NCBI GenBank assembly: GCA_014695255.1
Contig: JACJNX010000089.1
Span: 89,609 to 153,608 of the forward strand
Source: Cyanobacteria bacterium FACHB-63
Lineage (GTDB): Bacteria; Cyanobacteriota; Cyanobacteriia; Leptolyngbyales; Leptolyngbyaceae
DNA length: 64,000 nt
Reading direction: 5' to 3'
Under the pieces are notes generated by a model. The model was given only the letters and a program-made list of their open reading frames with translations, had not been told where the DNA came from and did no database searches. Shown here piece by piece: positions 9,116-17,871 of the stretch. The stretch's first letter is position 1, and the number at the start of each line of letters is the position of its first letter. The translations under genes were made by a program, and so were the position numbers.

Positions 9116-10102
9116 ATGCCTTATCAATTCTATGGACTTCTGCATTTCGCAGAAAATGAGACCAGTGCAGTAAACTGTGCTGTGACTTCCTTTAATGAAC
9201 AAATCCTGATTTATCTCAGAAATGCAATCAGTTTGTCTCGATCGCTTAGAAGTAGAGGAATTAGCTTTATTGTTCTGACGAATCAGAAGCAGGAGATTGA
9301 GCGGCTATTAGAGCAAATTGGACAGCCAGGAATTCTGGAAATTCAAGAACTGTGCTTCAATATGCAGCTTCCACATGGTTTGAGTTTTTTCTCATCCCAC
9401 TTCAAGTTAGAGGTTTATCAATATCTCGCTTCTCTTGATCCACAGTCCTATTCCTTACTGATTGATTTAGATGTCATCGCAGTCAATCCGTTGCCGCGCT
9501 GCTTTGATTACATTGTTGAACATCAAGTTCCGCTTTACTATGACATCTCGGATCAAATGATCCCCGCTTATAGTCACGATCGACTCCTCACCGATATTCA
9601 AAAGCTCATGCCAAATCCGAGTGAAGGCAGATGGTGTGGGGGTGAGTTCATCGCAGGAAGTCCCGATTTTTTCAGCACCTTATCTACTGAAGTTCAGAAA
9701 ATTCTAGATACATACATCAGTCAGATCGATGTCCTTTATCATCAGGGCGATGAATTAGTGACTTCTGTTGCTTTAGAGAAGATGCGGCAGCAGGGTTATG
9801 TGATGGCAGATGCAGGAACGCTGGGCATTGTTTGGAGATACTGGAGTACGCCTCCACTTCATCCTCAGAAAAATCTTGACTACATGAAAAGCTGTTTTTT
9901 GCTGCATCTGCCCACAGATAAGAAGTTTCTAGCAGAGTTAGATGAAGAAGCGGCAAGCAATCAAGCAGCTTTTCTCAAAACCTACACAACCTACCATTGG
10001 CAAAAACGGAAGCGGTTGAGCAGGCAGAAAAAGCTGTCTGGAGTGAAGGGATTTGTCAAACAGTATTTGCGGCCTTTAAGAAGCAATTCGGCAGCAATTT
10101 AA
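9116..10102 (+). CDS. Putative GT-A type glycosyltransferase
   Basis: 328 residues that I do not place in a named family. It looks like a nucleotide-sugar transferase: SYSLLIDLDVIAVNPLP near residue 117 carries a DxD, and WCGGEFIAGSPDFFS near residue 179 resembles the acceptor loop of GT8-like enzymes. A basic C-terminus (KRKRLSRQKK) could bind membrane phospholipid. It is the last transferase before the export genes and is tightly coupled to the GT61 gene. Confidence in the exact activity is low. Confidence 0.6.
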   Translation: MPYQFYGLLHFAENETSAVNCAVTSFNEQILIYLRNAISLSRSLRSRGISFIVLTNQKQEIERLLEQIGQPGILEIQELCFNMQLPHGLSFFSSHFKLEVYQYLASLDPQSYSLLIDLDVIAVNPLPRCFDYIVEHQVPLYYDISDQMIPAYSHDRLLTDIQKLMPNPSEGRWCGGEFIAGSPDFFSTLSTEVQKILDTYISQIDVLYHQGDELVTSVALEKMRQQGYVMADAGTLGIVWRYWSTPPLHPQKNLDYMKSCFLLHLPTDKKFLAELDEEAASNQAAFLKTYTTYHWQKRKRLSRQKKLSGVKGFVKQYLRPLRSNSAAI

Positions 10103-10216
10103 CCCTCTCAATCTGAGTTGTAGCCTTCATTTTTGATGGTTTACGGCTGCGATCGGGCTTACTGTTCAATAGGCTCTTACTCCGTGCCTCTTATTGACAG
10201 CAAGGCGAAACTTGAG

Positions 10217-11680
10217 ATGAAACTTATGTCTTTTACTCGGTTCTATCAATTCTGCTCTGTGGCAGGCTTGGTTCTACTGGCAGGCAACCTTGACGCGAGA
10301 TTCGTCTACAGTGCCGACCCTCCTGTTGCGACTCCTTCCATTGCTGCTGCGATCGATGAATCCTACACTTTAGGAGCCGGGGACTTAGTACAACTTGATA
10401 TCTTTGATGCTCCTGAATACAGCGGTCAAAACGCTCGCTATCAAGTTCTAATTGATGGAAGCTTCAATCTTCCTCTTGTTGGCAGCGTTCCCGTTAAAGG
10501 ATTGACCCTGAATCAAGCAGGTAAACAAATCACTCAGAAATACTTGCGCTTCTTTCGTCGCCCCTTGACAACTGTTACCCTGATTACCCCCCGCCCGCTT
10601 AGCATTACCCTCACCGGAGAAGTCAATCGCCCCGGTTCTTACCCGATTCCCCTTACGCCTGCGACTCCTACTGCTACGCTTTCTTTTCCGACCTTAACCA
10701 GTGTGCTCAAACTTGCAGGCGGCATTACTCAAGCAGCAGATGTCAAAAATATTCAGATTCAAAGAATCAGCGGCAACAATCGCCAAACTCTGACCGCGAA
10801 TTTAGGGAAGTTTTTGCAATCGGGCGATCGTACTCAGGACGTAACCCTCCGAGATGGAGATTCAATTGTGATCCCAACAGCCGCCAAAATTGATCTGACT
10901 GAATCCGCACAACTTGCTAATTCAACCTTCGCAGCCGATCGCGAACCGATTACGATCGCCGTAGTTGGCGAAGTGTTTCGACCGGGCGCTTACGTCGTAG
11001 CTGGGAATATCCGCACTGGGGCTGCAGGCGTTCCCGGTGCTACGAATCAAGCGACGATCGAGCCATTTCCGACCGTGACTCGCGCCATTCAGAGTGCAGG
11101 CGGCATCAAACCCCAAGCGGATATTCGTCGCATCCAAATCCGCCGCTTAGCCCGTAACGGAACAGAGCAGACCTTTGAGATTAACTTGCTGAAGTTACTA
11201 AAAGAGGGAGATCTGCGCCAAGATGCCATCTTGCAAGCAGGAGACACGATCGCGATTCCAACTGCAACCCAACTGACTCCTGCTGAGGCGGCTGAGATTG
11301 CAAGTTCTAGCTTTTCACCAGATACGATTCGCGTCAATGTAGTGGGTGAAGTAAAGCAGCCTGGAACCGTGCAAATTCCACCCAACACTTCGCTGAATCA
11401 AGCATTGCTGGCGGCTGGCGGTTTCGATCAACGCCGCGCTAACACAAGAGCAATCGATTTGATTCGATTGAATGCTGATGGAACGATCGCACGACGGGAA
11501 ATCGCGATCGACTTATCCCAGGGAATTAACGATCGCACCAATCCCGCGATGCAGAACAACGATATTATCGTCGTCGGTCGATCGGGAATGACCAGAATCG
11601 GAGACGGGATTAATTCAGTGTTAGCCCCAGTCGGCAATGTTTTCTCAGTCTTCAACATTCTGAAGCTTTTTGGGCTGTGA
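10217..11680 (+). CDS. Wza-like polysaccharide export protein with SLBB domains
   Basis: About 487 residues from the ATG at 10217; frames from 10133 would start at a TTG and bury the signal peptide. The N-terminus MKLMSFTRFYQFCSVAGLVL is a secretion signal without a usable lipobox. A poly-export domain (LGAGDLVQLDIFDAPEYSG) is followed by three SLBB-type units, each opened by a V/T-GEV-xPG motif (GEVNRPGSYPIP, GEVFRPGAYVV, GEVKQPGTVQIP). The family forms the outer-membrane/periplasmic channel for capsule and EPS. It lies 52 bases upstream of the Wzc-like gene, the usual partner. Confidence 0.9.
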   Translation: MKLMSFTRFYQFCSVAGLVLLAGNLDARFVYSADPPVATPSIAAAIDESYTLGAGDLVQLDIFDAPEYSGQNARYQVLIDGSFNLPLVGSVPVKGLTLNQAGKQITQKYLRFFRRPLTTVTLITPRPLSITLTGEVNRPGSYPIPLTPATPTATLSFPTLTSVLKLAGGITQAADVKNIQIQRISGNNRQTLTANLGKFLQSGDRTQDVTLRDGDSIVIPTAAKIDLTESAQLANSTFAADREPITIAVVGEVFRPGAYVVAGNIRTGAAGVPGATNQATIEPFPTVTRAIQSAGGIKPQADIRRIQIRRLARNGTEQTFEINLLKLLKEGDLRQDAILQAGDTIAIPTATQLTPAEAAEIASSSFSPDTIRVNVVGEVKQPGTVQIPPNTSLNQALLAAGGFDQRRANTRAIDLIRLNADGTIARREIAIDLSQGINDRTNPAMQNNDIIVVGRSGMTRIGDGINSVLAPVGNVFSVFNILKLFGL

Positions 11681-11732
11681 TTGAGGGGCGCATCTCGTCA
11701 ACTATGTATGGGTAATTGAGTCAAAAACCGAG

Positions 11733-13907
11733 ATGAATAAACCGCCGAATTCTCTTTCACCTTTGCCCGAAACGAATGGCAAATTCTCGCATCCTAGAAT
11801 CGAAACTGTAACTGCTCATGAGGTCGAGCAAGAGAAATGGGACTTAGGCTGGCTGATCGGAGTTGTCCGACGCCGCGGGATCTTGATGGCACAAGTAACG
11901 CTAGGAACCACTGTGCTAGCTGGAGGAGCATTTTTATTAATGACTCGATCGGCTCCCGTTCAGTATGCAGGTAAGTTCCAACTCCTAGTTGAACCGATTA
12001 CCGCAGAAGAGCAACTGGCACGCTCTTCCACTCGTGCTCAAGGGTCAGAGGTTACCGATGCTCAACGGATTAATATCGATCAATCTAGCTTAGATTACGA
12101 ATCTCAAATTCGGATTCTGCAAGGTCCGAAACTACTAGAGCCTGTGATTGATCAGATGCGCCAACGCTATCCCGATATCACTTACGACACCTTAATTCAG
12201 AAGCTAAAGATTGCTCGAATTATCACACTCACATCAGATAAACGTGAACAAGGAACTAAGTTAATTGAGGTCGGCTATCAAGATACTGATCCAGAGAAAA
12301 TCGAATTTATTCTAAATCAACTCTCTCAGGTTTATCTAAAGTACAGTCTAAAAGAACGCCAATCTACCATTCGACGCGGGGTTCAATTCATTGATAGTCA
12401 GCTTCCACCCTTGCGGCAACGGGTAGAGACTTTACAGCGGCAAATTCAAGCGCTTAGGCAACAGCATGGCATTGTTGATCCTGAGCAGCAGAGCCGATCG
12501 CTGGCTGAAACTGAAGGCAAATTGCGACAAGTTGCGGCAGATAATCAAACTCAAATTGCGGAGGCAGAAGCGAAACGCAATACGCTGCTGCGACAGTTGC
12601 AGGCGGCGAGTCCCCAAACCGTTTTAGGCGAAATGCCCTACTATCAAACGCTATTAACGCAATATCAGCAAATTGAGGGACAGATTGCGATCGAATCGGC
12701 TCGACTCAAGCCGGATAATCCTGCATTACAGGCATTACTCGAAAAGCGGCGCAATCTGCAAGATCTGCTGAATCAAGAAGCAATCCGCGTTGTTTCAAAA
12801 GCAGGGGATGCGGTGACGGTCGCAGAAGCGCGTCGTCAGGCGATTAATCAGGTGAAAGCTCAGGTCGATCGCGAAGTTCAACAGTTACCTGCGATCGCTC
12901 GTCAGTACAGTGATTTACAGCGCGAATTAGCTTTAGCAACAGATAGTTTGAATAAGTTTGCCACCCGACGGGAAGCATTGCAGATTGATGCTGCCCAGCA
13001 AGAAGTTCCTTGGGAACTGACCATTCCGCCTCGCTTAGATCGAGATGGATCAGGTAAACCGATGAGGACTAACAGCATTAATAAGGTGCGATTTCTCGCA
13101 TTAATTGCGGTCTTGGGGGTGTTACTCGGAATTGGAGCCGGGTTTCTGGTCGAAACCCTTCAGGATGTGCTGCATAGTCTGGATGAGGTGAAGCGTACTG
13201 CTCGATCGCCTCTGTTGGGGGTAATTCCGCACAACAAGGCTCAGCCTCCAACCATTTCTATGCCAATGATCGAAGCATTGCGATCGCTGTCAAAAAATCT
13301 CCGTCTTTTGAGCAAGAATCAGACCTCGATGCGTTCTTTGATGATTACGTCGGCTGAGGCGGGAGAAGGCAAAACGACGATCGCGCTAAATTTGGCAATG
13401 ACTGCTGCTCGGATGAAACAAAGAGTCTTGCTTGTTGATGCAAATCTGCGCTATCCTCAAATTCATGAGCGCTTAGGGTTGTCGAATCAGCAGGGATTGA
13501 GCGATTTGTTGCTCGGTGATCAGGAGCTTCAAACTGTCGTGCAATTTCTTCCCGGTTATGAAGACTTAACGATTCTGACGGCGGGACAAGCTTTCTTTGA
13601 TCCAGTTGAGATGCTCACCACGAATCGCATTGAGCCTTTGTTCCAAAAATTTCAGATGATGTTTGATTTGATTATTGTAGATGCGCCGCCCTTATTAGGC
13701 TTAGCAGATAGTGGGTTGATTGCGGCTCAATGCGATAGTTTAGCGCTGGTGATTCGGTTAGGGAAAACGAATCGATCGTCGATCGCTGCCGCTTTAGAAG
13801 AACTAAAGTTTGTGTCAACGCGGGTGCTTGGGGTGATTGTGAATGATGCACCACAAGCGTCATCCTTGCCTTTTCGCAATTCTAGTCTCGTGCATAAGCC
13901 TTCATAG
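11733..13907 (+). CDS. Wzc-like chain-length determinant / BY-kinase
   Basis: 724 residues. The Wzz domain lies between TM1 (about residues 48-70) and TM2 (about 450-475), with a long coiled-coil region between. The cytoplasmic kinase domain has Walker A AEAGEGKTTIALNLA (about 543), Walker A' VLLVDANLRYP and Walker B LIIVDAPPLLGLADSG (about 646). This protein normally controls chain length and gates export through the Wza channel by cycles of C-terminal tyrosine phosphorylation. Here the C-terminus (SSLPFRNSSLVHKPS) has no tyrosine at all, and none occurs after Walker B, so the usual autophosphorylation cluster is missing. Confidence 0.92.
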   Translation: MNKPPNSLSPLPETNGKFSHPRIETVTAHEVEQEKWDLGWLIGVVRRRGILMAQVTLGTTVLAGGAFLLMTRSAPVQYAGKFQLLVEPITAEEQLARSSTRAQGSEVTDAQRINIDQSSLDYESQIRILQGPKLLEPVIDQMRQRYPDITYDTLIQKLKIARIITLTSDKREQGTKLIEVGYQDTDPEKIEFILNQLSQVYLKYSLKERQSTIRRGVQFIDSQLPPLRQRVETLQRQIQALRQQHGIVDPEQQSRSLAETEGKLRQVAADNQTQIAEAEAKRNTLLRQLQAASPQTVLGEMPYYQTLLTQYQQIEGQIAIESARLKPDNPALQALLEKRRNLQDLLNQEAIRVVSKAGDAVTVAEARRQAINQVKAQVDREVQQLPAIARQYSDLQRELALATDSLNKFATRREALQIDAAQQEVPWELTIPPRLDRDGSGKPMRTNSINKVRFLALIAVLGVLLGIGAGFLVETLQDVLHSLDEVKRTARSPLLGVIPHNKAQPPTISMPMIEALRSLSKNLRLLSKNQTSMRSLMITSAEAGEGKTTIALNLAMTAARMKQRVLLVDANLRYPQIHERLGLSNQQGLSDLLLGDQELQTVVQFLPGYEDLTILTAGQAFFDPVEMLTTNRIEPLFQKFQMMFDLIIVDAPPLLGLADSGLIAAQCDSLALVIRLGKTNRSSIAAALEELKFVSTRVLGVIVNDAPQASSLPFRNSSLVHKPS

Positions 13908-13935
13908 ATCAAATTCATTCTTGGGGCGAGGAAAG

Positions 13936-14025
13936 TTTGACAAGCTGGACTCTCTGCAAAAGAGAGCGGCTTGATTGTTATGAATGCGAGTGTACTTTTT
14001 AACTCACTCTGCTGGACTTGTCAAA
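13936..14025. terminator. Structured region between convergent genes
   Basis: TTTGACAAG (13936-13944) pairs with CTTGTCAAA (14017-14025). Inside are a CTCTCT/AGAGAG hairpin (13950-13966) and a smaller GAGT/ACTC hairpin near 13988-14009. It separates the + EPS operon from the - gene ending at 14021 and probably ends transcription from both sides. No strong T-tract is present, so termination is inferred. Confidence 0.4.
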
Positions 14026-16087
14026 ATCCCATTCTGAAGGACAGAGAAAACGTATTGTTGTTGAGGCGAACTGCACGATCGAAGCTATCAAAGCCATAGT
14101 CGTACAGTGTATTTCGCCAAGCAAAGCCAAATATCGGACTGTCGGGTTGAGTATTTAACCGCCATTGCAGTCCAAGCCCATAGCGATTTGAAACCGTATT
14201 CTGATTTGCCAGGGTCACAAATCCAGTCACAAACAACTGCGCTCCAAGCTGCAAGCTCACATCCACAACCGAACTTTCCTCGATCGAATTCGGTAAAAGA
14301 TCCCCAAAAACTTGTGTAAACCCAACCGAAATCGGAGAAAAAGTTCCTCGCGCCTCGATCGCAACCGAACTACCTTGTGCGTTGGTGTCTAAGTCCTGAA
14401 TCTGAGTATCTTGATCGATCGCCCAAGTTGCCCGTGCTCCCAACGAGAAACTTGCCCGATTGCTCAAACGAAACCGCTTCGACAATCGCCCACTCAAGCG
14501 ACTGTAATAGTCATAGTCTGGATTCGAGTAGCCGATTCCACCAACGCTATAGCTCCAACCTTCTGCGGTACTGCGACTATAATCCGCTCCGATGTACGCA
14601 TTCAATGATTCTCCTAGAATTGCGCCCATGTAATACCGCAGCACACTATCTGCACTCGTCACATTTCCCGTATAGCTCAAATGCGGAGAGTAGCGAATGC
14701 GATCGACCTGTTGCACTCGATTCACGAGATCAGCATCATGCTCAAACACGGTGAGGTAAACCTGAGTATAAAAGTCTTCTAGGTTGCTCGACGAAAAGCG
14801 ATCGTTGTTAATCACCGAAATAAAGTTCACCGAATCATTAATGCCGCCCTCGCCGCCGCTTTGCTTGAGAACGCGTCGATCGCTCGTCAATTGATACCCT
14901 AGCGTGGTGAAAATTGTTCGCTCAGTAATCGGAGATAGTCCAATCCAAACGCCGTTGTACGAAGCTTTGGGAAGTTTGAGCAGATTTGTAATTTTGCCTT
15001 GAGAAGTTTCCGCCCGTCCAATTCCAGCTTGATAGAAGGTCAAACTACTATCGGGTATTCGAGCATTGTTCATCGCAAACAAGAGATTTCGATTCAGACT
15101 CGGATTTGGCGGTTTGGCGGTTCCCTGTAGTGTTGGAACTGCATCTGGCAGGGCTTCTGTCACAAGCTGAATAGCAGAATTCAGCGCTAAATTCTCATGA
15201 TCCCAAACAAAGCCATTTCCCCGAATGGTGCGCCCGATCGCGGCTTCTTTTGAATTTGCCCGAATCACTTGATGAACACGGGAGTAGAGCGCAGCCGGAG
15301 TAAAGGAAAAGTTCTCTTGTCGATCGACTGACATTGTACGAGATTGCTGATTACCAGGATAAGCACCAGAGTTAATCAGCAGGGCATCGAGCGCAACTTC
15401 TTGCCCATTTGCCCCTCGTTGAAATCCTGGCTTTTGCATCTCGGCAATACTTTCAGGTGTGACCACTGTTCCAACGTTTGCAGTTTGGCGAACGCGTGTC
15501 GGGATTAGAAATGAAGGATCGAGCGCACTCTCATCGATTACTAATCCAGGTGTATAGTTACATTTCTGTTTCGGATCGACACCAGGAAGGGTACAGTTCG
15601 CGACTAAGCTCATCTGAAGGCGCTGCCCGAGCATTGTGTAGGGGCGACGTTGCTCGATCGTTAATTTCCGCTCTCGCAGTACAGTCATAAGCTGTAAATA
15701 TTCTGCTCGTTGTTCCAGGGTTAAAACATTGTTGCGGGTGATGCTTTCCTGAATTTGATTGCTCAGCTCGATCGTGCCATTGAAGGTGACATTTCCACTT
15801 CTACCTTCACCAAAATCAATTCCAGAGCGGACTTCTCCGTTCATCAAATGATTTAATACTGCTCCGTTTAAGAGGACGCTAGTTACATCAGGCGCAATTT
15901 TCTGATCGGGAACAATGCGCGGTTTAAGTCTGTAAGGTTCCGGTTGAAGTTGTAAGTCTTTAGCGGTGAGTCTCGTCTGATGAACTTGGGCAGAACTCGA
16001 CTGAGTTGAAGCTATGATCGCGCTACTGATGCAGAGAAGAAGAAACGTCGATCGGCGCAATGATAGGACGAGCGATCGGGTGGACAT
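14021..16087 (-). CDS. Large secreted, outer-membrane barrel-like protein of unknown function
   Basis: About 688 residues from the ATG at 16087; an earlier in-frame start at 16141 would precede the signal peptide. The N-terminus STRSLVLSLRRSTFLLLCI followed by SSAQ is a signal peptide. A middle region rich in Q/N and T follows. The last third alternates hydrophobic and polar residues in beta-strand fashion and ends in FSLSFRMGF, the terminal aromatic residue typical of outer-membrane barrels. I recognise no named domain. Facing the EPS operon end-to-end, it may help secrete or anchor the polysaccharide, but that is only positional inference. Confidence 0.7.
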   Translation of the reverse strand: MSTRSLVLSLRRSTFLLLCISSAIIASTQSSSAQVHQTRLTAKDLQLQPEPYRLKPRIVPDQKIAPDVTSVLLNGAVLNHLMNGEVRSGIDFGEGRSGNVTFNGTIELSNQIQESITRNNVLTLEQRAEYLQLMTVLRERKLTIEQRRPYTMLGQRLQMSLVANCTLPGVDPKQKCNYTPGLVIDESALDPSFLIPTRVRQTANVGTVVTPESIAEMQKPGFQRGANGQEVALDALLINSGAYPGNQQSRTMSVDRQENFSFTPAALYSRVHQVIRANSKEAAIGRTIRGNGFVWDHENLALNSAIQLVTEALPDAVPTLQGTAKPPNPSLNRNLLFAMNNARIPDSSLTFYQAGIGRAETSQGKITNLLKLPKASYNGVWIGLSPITERTIFTTLGYQLTSDRRVLKQSGGEGGINDSVNFISVINNDRFSSSNLEDFYTQVYLTVFEHDADLVNRVQQVDRIRYSPHLSYTGNVTSADSVLRYYMGAILGESLNAYIGADYSRSTAEGWSYSVGGIGYSNPDYDYYSRLSGRLSKRFRLSNRASFSLGARATWAIDQDTQIQDLDTNAQGSSVAIEARGTFSPISVGFTQVFGDLLPNSIEESSVVDVSLQLGAQLFVTGFVTLANQNTVSNRYGLGLQWRLNTQPDSPIFGFAWRNTLYDYGFDSFDRAVRLNNNTFSLSFRMGF

Positions 16088-16210
16088 CATACAAAAGCCT
16101 ACAGGGACATCATAGGAAAGACAAACGAGAAAATCATCCAATCAACAATATCCCTCTGAGGACATCAACCATCGCTCAGAGGGATCGCATCTCAACTGTC
16201 TCGATCAAAC

Positions 16211-16603
16211 TTAATCAAACATGGGTTTTTCGGCGGGTGCCGCATCTCCGTAGTATTCCGGTTCGCCTTCATAGATAAAGATGTTTTGATCGGCTGTACC
16301 AACAATTGCTTGCGTTGAGGCAGTCTGTCCAGTTCCATCTGCTGGACGAGTCCAGGCCGGAGCATCAATTCTGCGATCGCTACCAAGCGCAAAAGTTGCA
16401 TTTCCCATCATGGTGTTCATTGCAACTGCAAGTGAATCGCCATCACTGACGACTGCTGACATTGCAACACCAGTCACAACACCTGCATTGTTGATGCTAA
16501 ATGCCGCAGAACCCGCAGCCGTTTCTGCCTTAGCTTGCGAAGCAAAGTTAACTAAGCCCACTGCAGTCACACAAGCAACTAAAAATTTATGAGCAGTCTT
16601 CAT
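16211..16603 (-). CDS. Small secreted protein of unknown function
   Basis: 130 residues with a clear signal peptide (MKTAHKFLVACVTAVGLVNF, cleavage after AKA). The mature part is small, acidic and rich in Ala, Gly and Met, with AAFSINNAGVVTGVAMSAV and a C-terminal EGEPEYYGDAAPAEKPMFD. It has no cysteine after the signal and no known domain that I recognise. It lies 123 bases upstream of the barrel-like gene on the same strand, so the two may be co-expressed. It may be a periplasmic or exported structural protein. Confidence 0.6.
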   Translation of the reverse strand: MKTAHKFLVACVTAVGLVNFASQAKAETAAGSAAFSINNAGVVTGVAMSAVVSDGDSLAVAMNTMMGNATFALGSDRRIDAPAWTRPADGTGQTASTQAIVGTADQNIFIYEGEPEYYGDAAPAEKPMFD

Positions 16604-16862
16604 CGATGTCCTCTTGAGTGATTACTCTTTGATGGTGACATTAATATAATTGCAAAATTTGATACAGGTCGCATAAGAGAAAATACGCAAATAAAAGTAG
16701 ATAGAACTCAACAATTACCGTAGTACACCCTATACAAAACAAACATAAGTCGGTTAAGTGGAATGTTTGGGACTGAGTGCAATAATGTTGTCTGTCAAGC
16801 CTGTTCTTGCTGAGACATTGCTCAGGAACTCCTGCTTATCTTAACGGCTGATGACATAGTTC
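16604..16862. other. Upstream region without genes
   Basis: 259 bases of AT-rich sequence upstream of the small secreted protein gene. It presumably holds that gene's promoter on the - strand. I see no convincing RNA gene, repeat or known regulatory box. Confidence 0.4.
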
Positions 16863-17162
16863 ATGGATTGTAAATTATCAGTCCGGTTTAGCTATCAATC
16901 CGGTTTAGCATTGTCGATCGCTACCACCCTGCACAAACACCATCTTCGCTGTTTTCACTCACACTGTTTTCAATCGCACTGTTCTCGCTTCAAACAGCAA
17001 CACTTGTGTTCAGAAGCGAAACATTTCTACTTTGAGCAAGACTGTTCCCACTTCAAACAGCAACATTCCTGTTCAGAGACGAAACATTCGTGTTCAGAAG
17101 CGAAACATTCCTACTTTGAGCAAGACTGTTCCCACTTCAAACAGCAACATTCCCGTTTTTAA
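16863..17162 (+). CDS. Possible Cys/His-rich heptapeptide-repeat protein
   Basis: An open frame of 99 codons, ATG at 16863, no clear SD. From about residue 41 it is built from eight 7-residue units: RFKQQHL, CSEAKHF, YFEQDCS, HFKQQHS, CSETKHS, CSEAKHS, YFEQDCS, HFKQQHS. It has nine Cys and many His, which would suit metal binding if it is translated. The frame is also exactly what a 21-bp minisatellite would give, so it may be non-coding. Codon use is unlike its neighbours. I recognise no family. Confidence 0.25.
   Translation: MDCKLSVRFSYQSGLALSIATTLHKHHLRCFHSHCFQSHCSRFKQQHLCSEAKHFYFEQDCSHFKQQHSCSETKHSCSEAKHSYFEQDCSHFKQQHSRF
16876..17157. repeat. Minisatellite: 17-bp duplication and 21-bp tandem units
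   Basis: TATCAGTCCGGTTTAGC occurs twice in tandem (16876-16909, one mismatch). Further on, 21-bp units such as TGTTCAGAAGCGAAACATTCC and CACTTCAAACAGCAACATTCC run in tandem. A 63-bp block at 17007-17069 recurs at 17091-17153 with one mismatch (period 84 bp), separated by one further 21-bp unit. Such arrays change copy number by slippage. Confidence 0.85.
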
Positions 17163-17216
17163 CTCAACTTGTCTCAGTTGACGCACTAATCTTGCTGCTC
17201 AAAGCCCCAAACGGCT

Positions 17217-17774
17217 CTAGTCTTCAAACACAGGCGACCAAAGCTCTGAAATTTGTACTTCCCAACCCGGTAACAGATCCGGAACGGTCAATACATCCCC
17301 ATCTTTTAGGGTCATAGGCTCAGTGTTCGATCGACGCACCTCAACCCATCTCTGCTCCGGATGCACCAAAATACCGACTCGCGTTCCCTGTGCGAGAAAC
17401 TGGTCAATTTTGGCGCGTAATTTTTTCAGGCTATCCGTTGGAGACTTAACCTCAACCATGAGATCCGGTGCGAGTTCTGCAAAACTCTTAGGGCTGCGAC
17501 GTAATCGCTCTGCTTGCACAAATGACACATCTGGAGCACGTGTATCTGAGTCTGGCAGAACAAACCCCGCTCCCGCGCCTGTGACTCGTCCGAGTTTGCG
17601 GGGTCTTACCCAATTGCGTAACTGTGCACCAAATTCAAACGCAACCTCATCCGACTCATAACCCGATGGACTCATCAGCACAATTTCTCCATTGATCAGC
17701 TCGATCCGGTAGTCTTGCTCAAACTCATTAAGCTGAGCTTGCACCATTTCTAGGTCTTTCGCAGTGAGCACCAT
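17217..17774 (-). CDS. Uma2 family (DUF820) restriction-endonuclease-fold protein
   Basis: 185 residues of the Uma2/DUF820 family, very widespread and multicopy in cyanobacteria. The PD-(D/E)XK core is visible as TRAPDVSFV (Asp) and LMVEVKSPTDS (ExK). The N-terminal YRIELINGEIVLMSP is the family's opening beta-hairpin. A nuclease fold is established for the family, but the biological role is unknown; many copies sit alone, as this one does. A second copy of a different subtype lies at 36552. It is divergent from the permease gene with an 88-99 bp shared promoter region. Confidence 0.88.
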   Translation of the reverse strand: MVLTAKDLEMVQAQLNEFEQDYRIELINGEIVLMSPSGYESDEVAFEFGAQLRNWVRPRKLGRVTGAGAGFVLPDSDTRAPDVSFVQAERLRRSPKSFAELAPDLMVEVKSPTDSLKKLRAKIDQFLAQGTRVGILVHPEQRWVEVRRSNTEPMTLKDGDVLTVPDLLPGWEVQISELWSPVFED

Positions 17775-17871
17775 CGCAACCTCCTGAGAACTTACTTTCT
17801 ATTTTCGTCTGCGATCGCACCTTGATCGAATGCCAGTATGATAGGCGAATCGTTTTACGATCGTGCTTCCC

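Noticed and set aside
14107..15690. Plus-strand ORFs opposite the barrel-like gene
   Set aside because: They are antisense shadows, with Ser/Thr/Arg-rich compositions and no start signals.
16986..17157. CRISPR array
   Set aside because: Units are contiguous 21-bp tandem repeats without unique spacers, and there are no cas genes.
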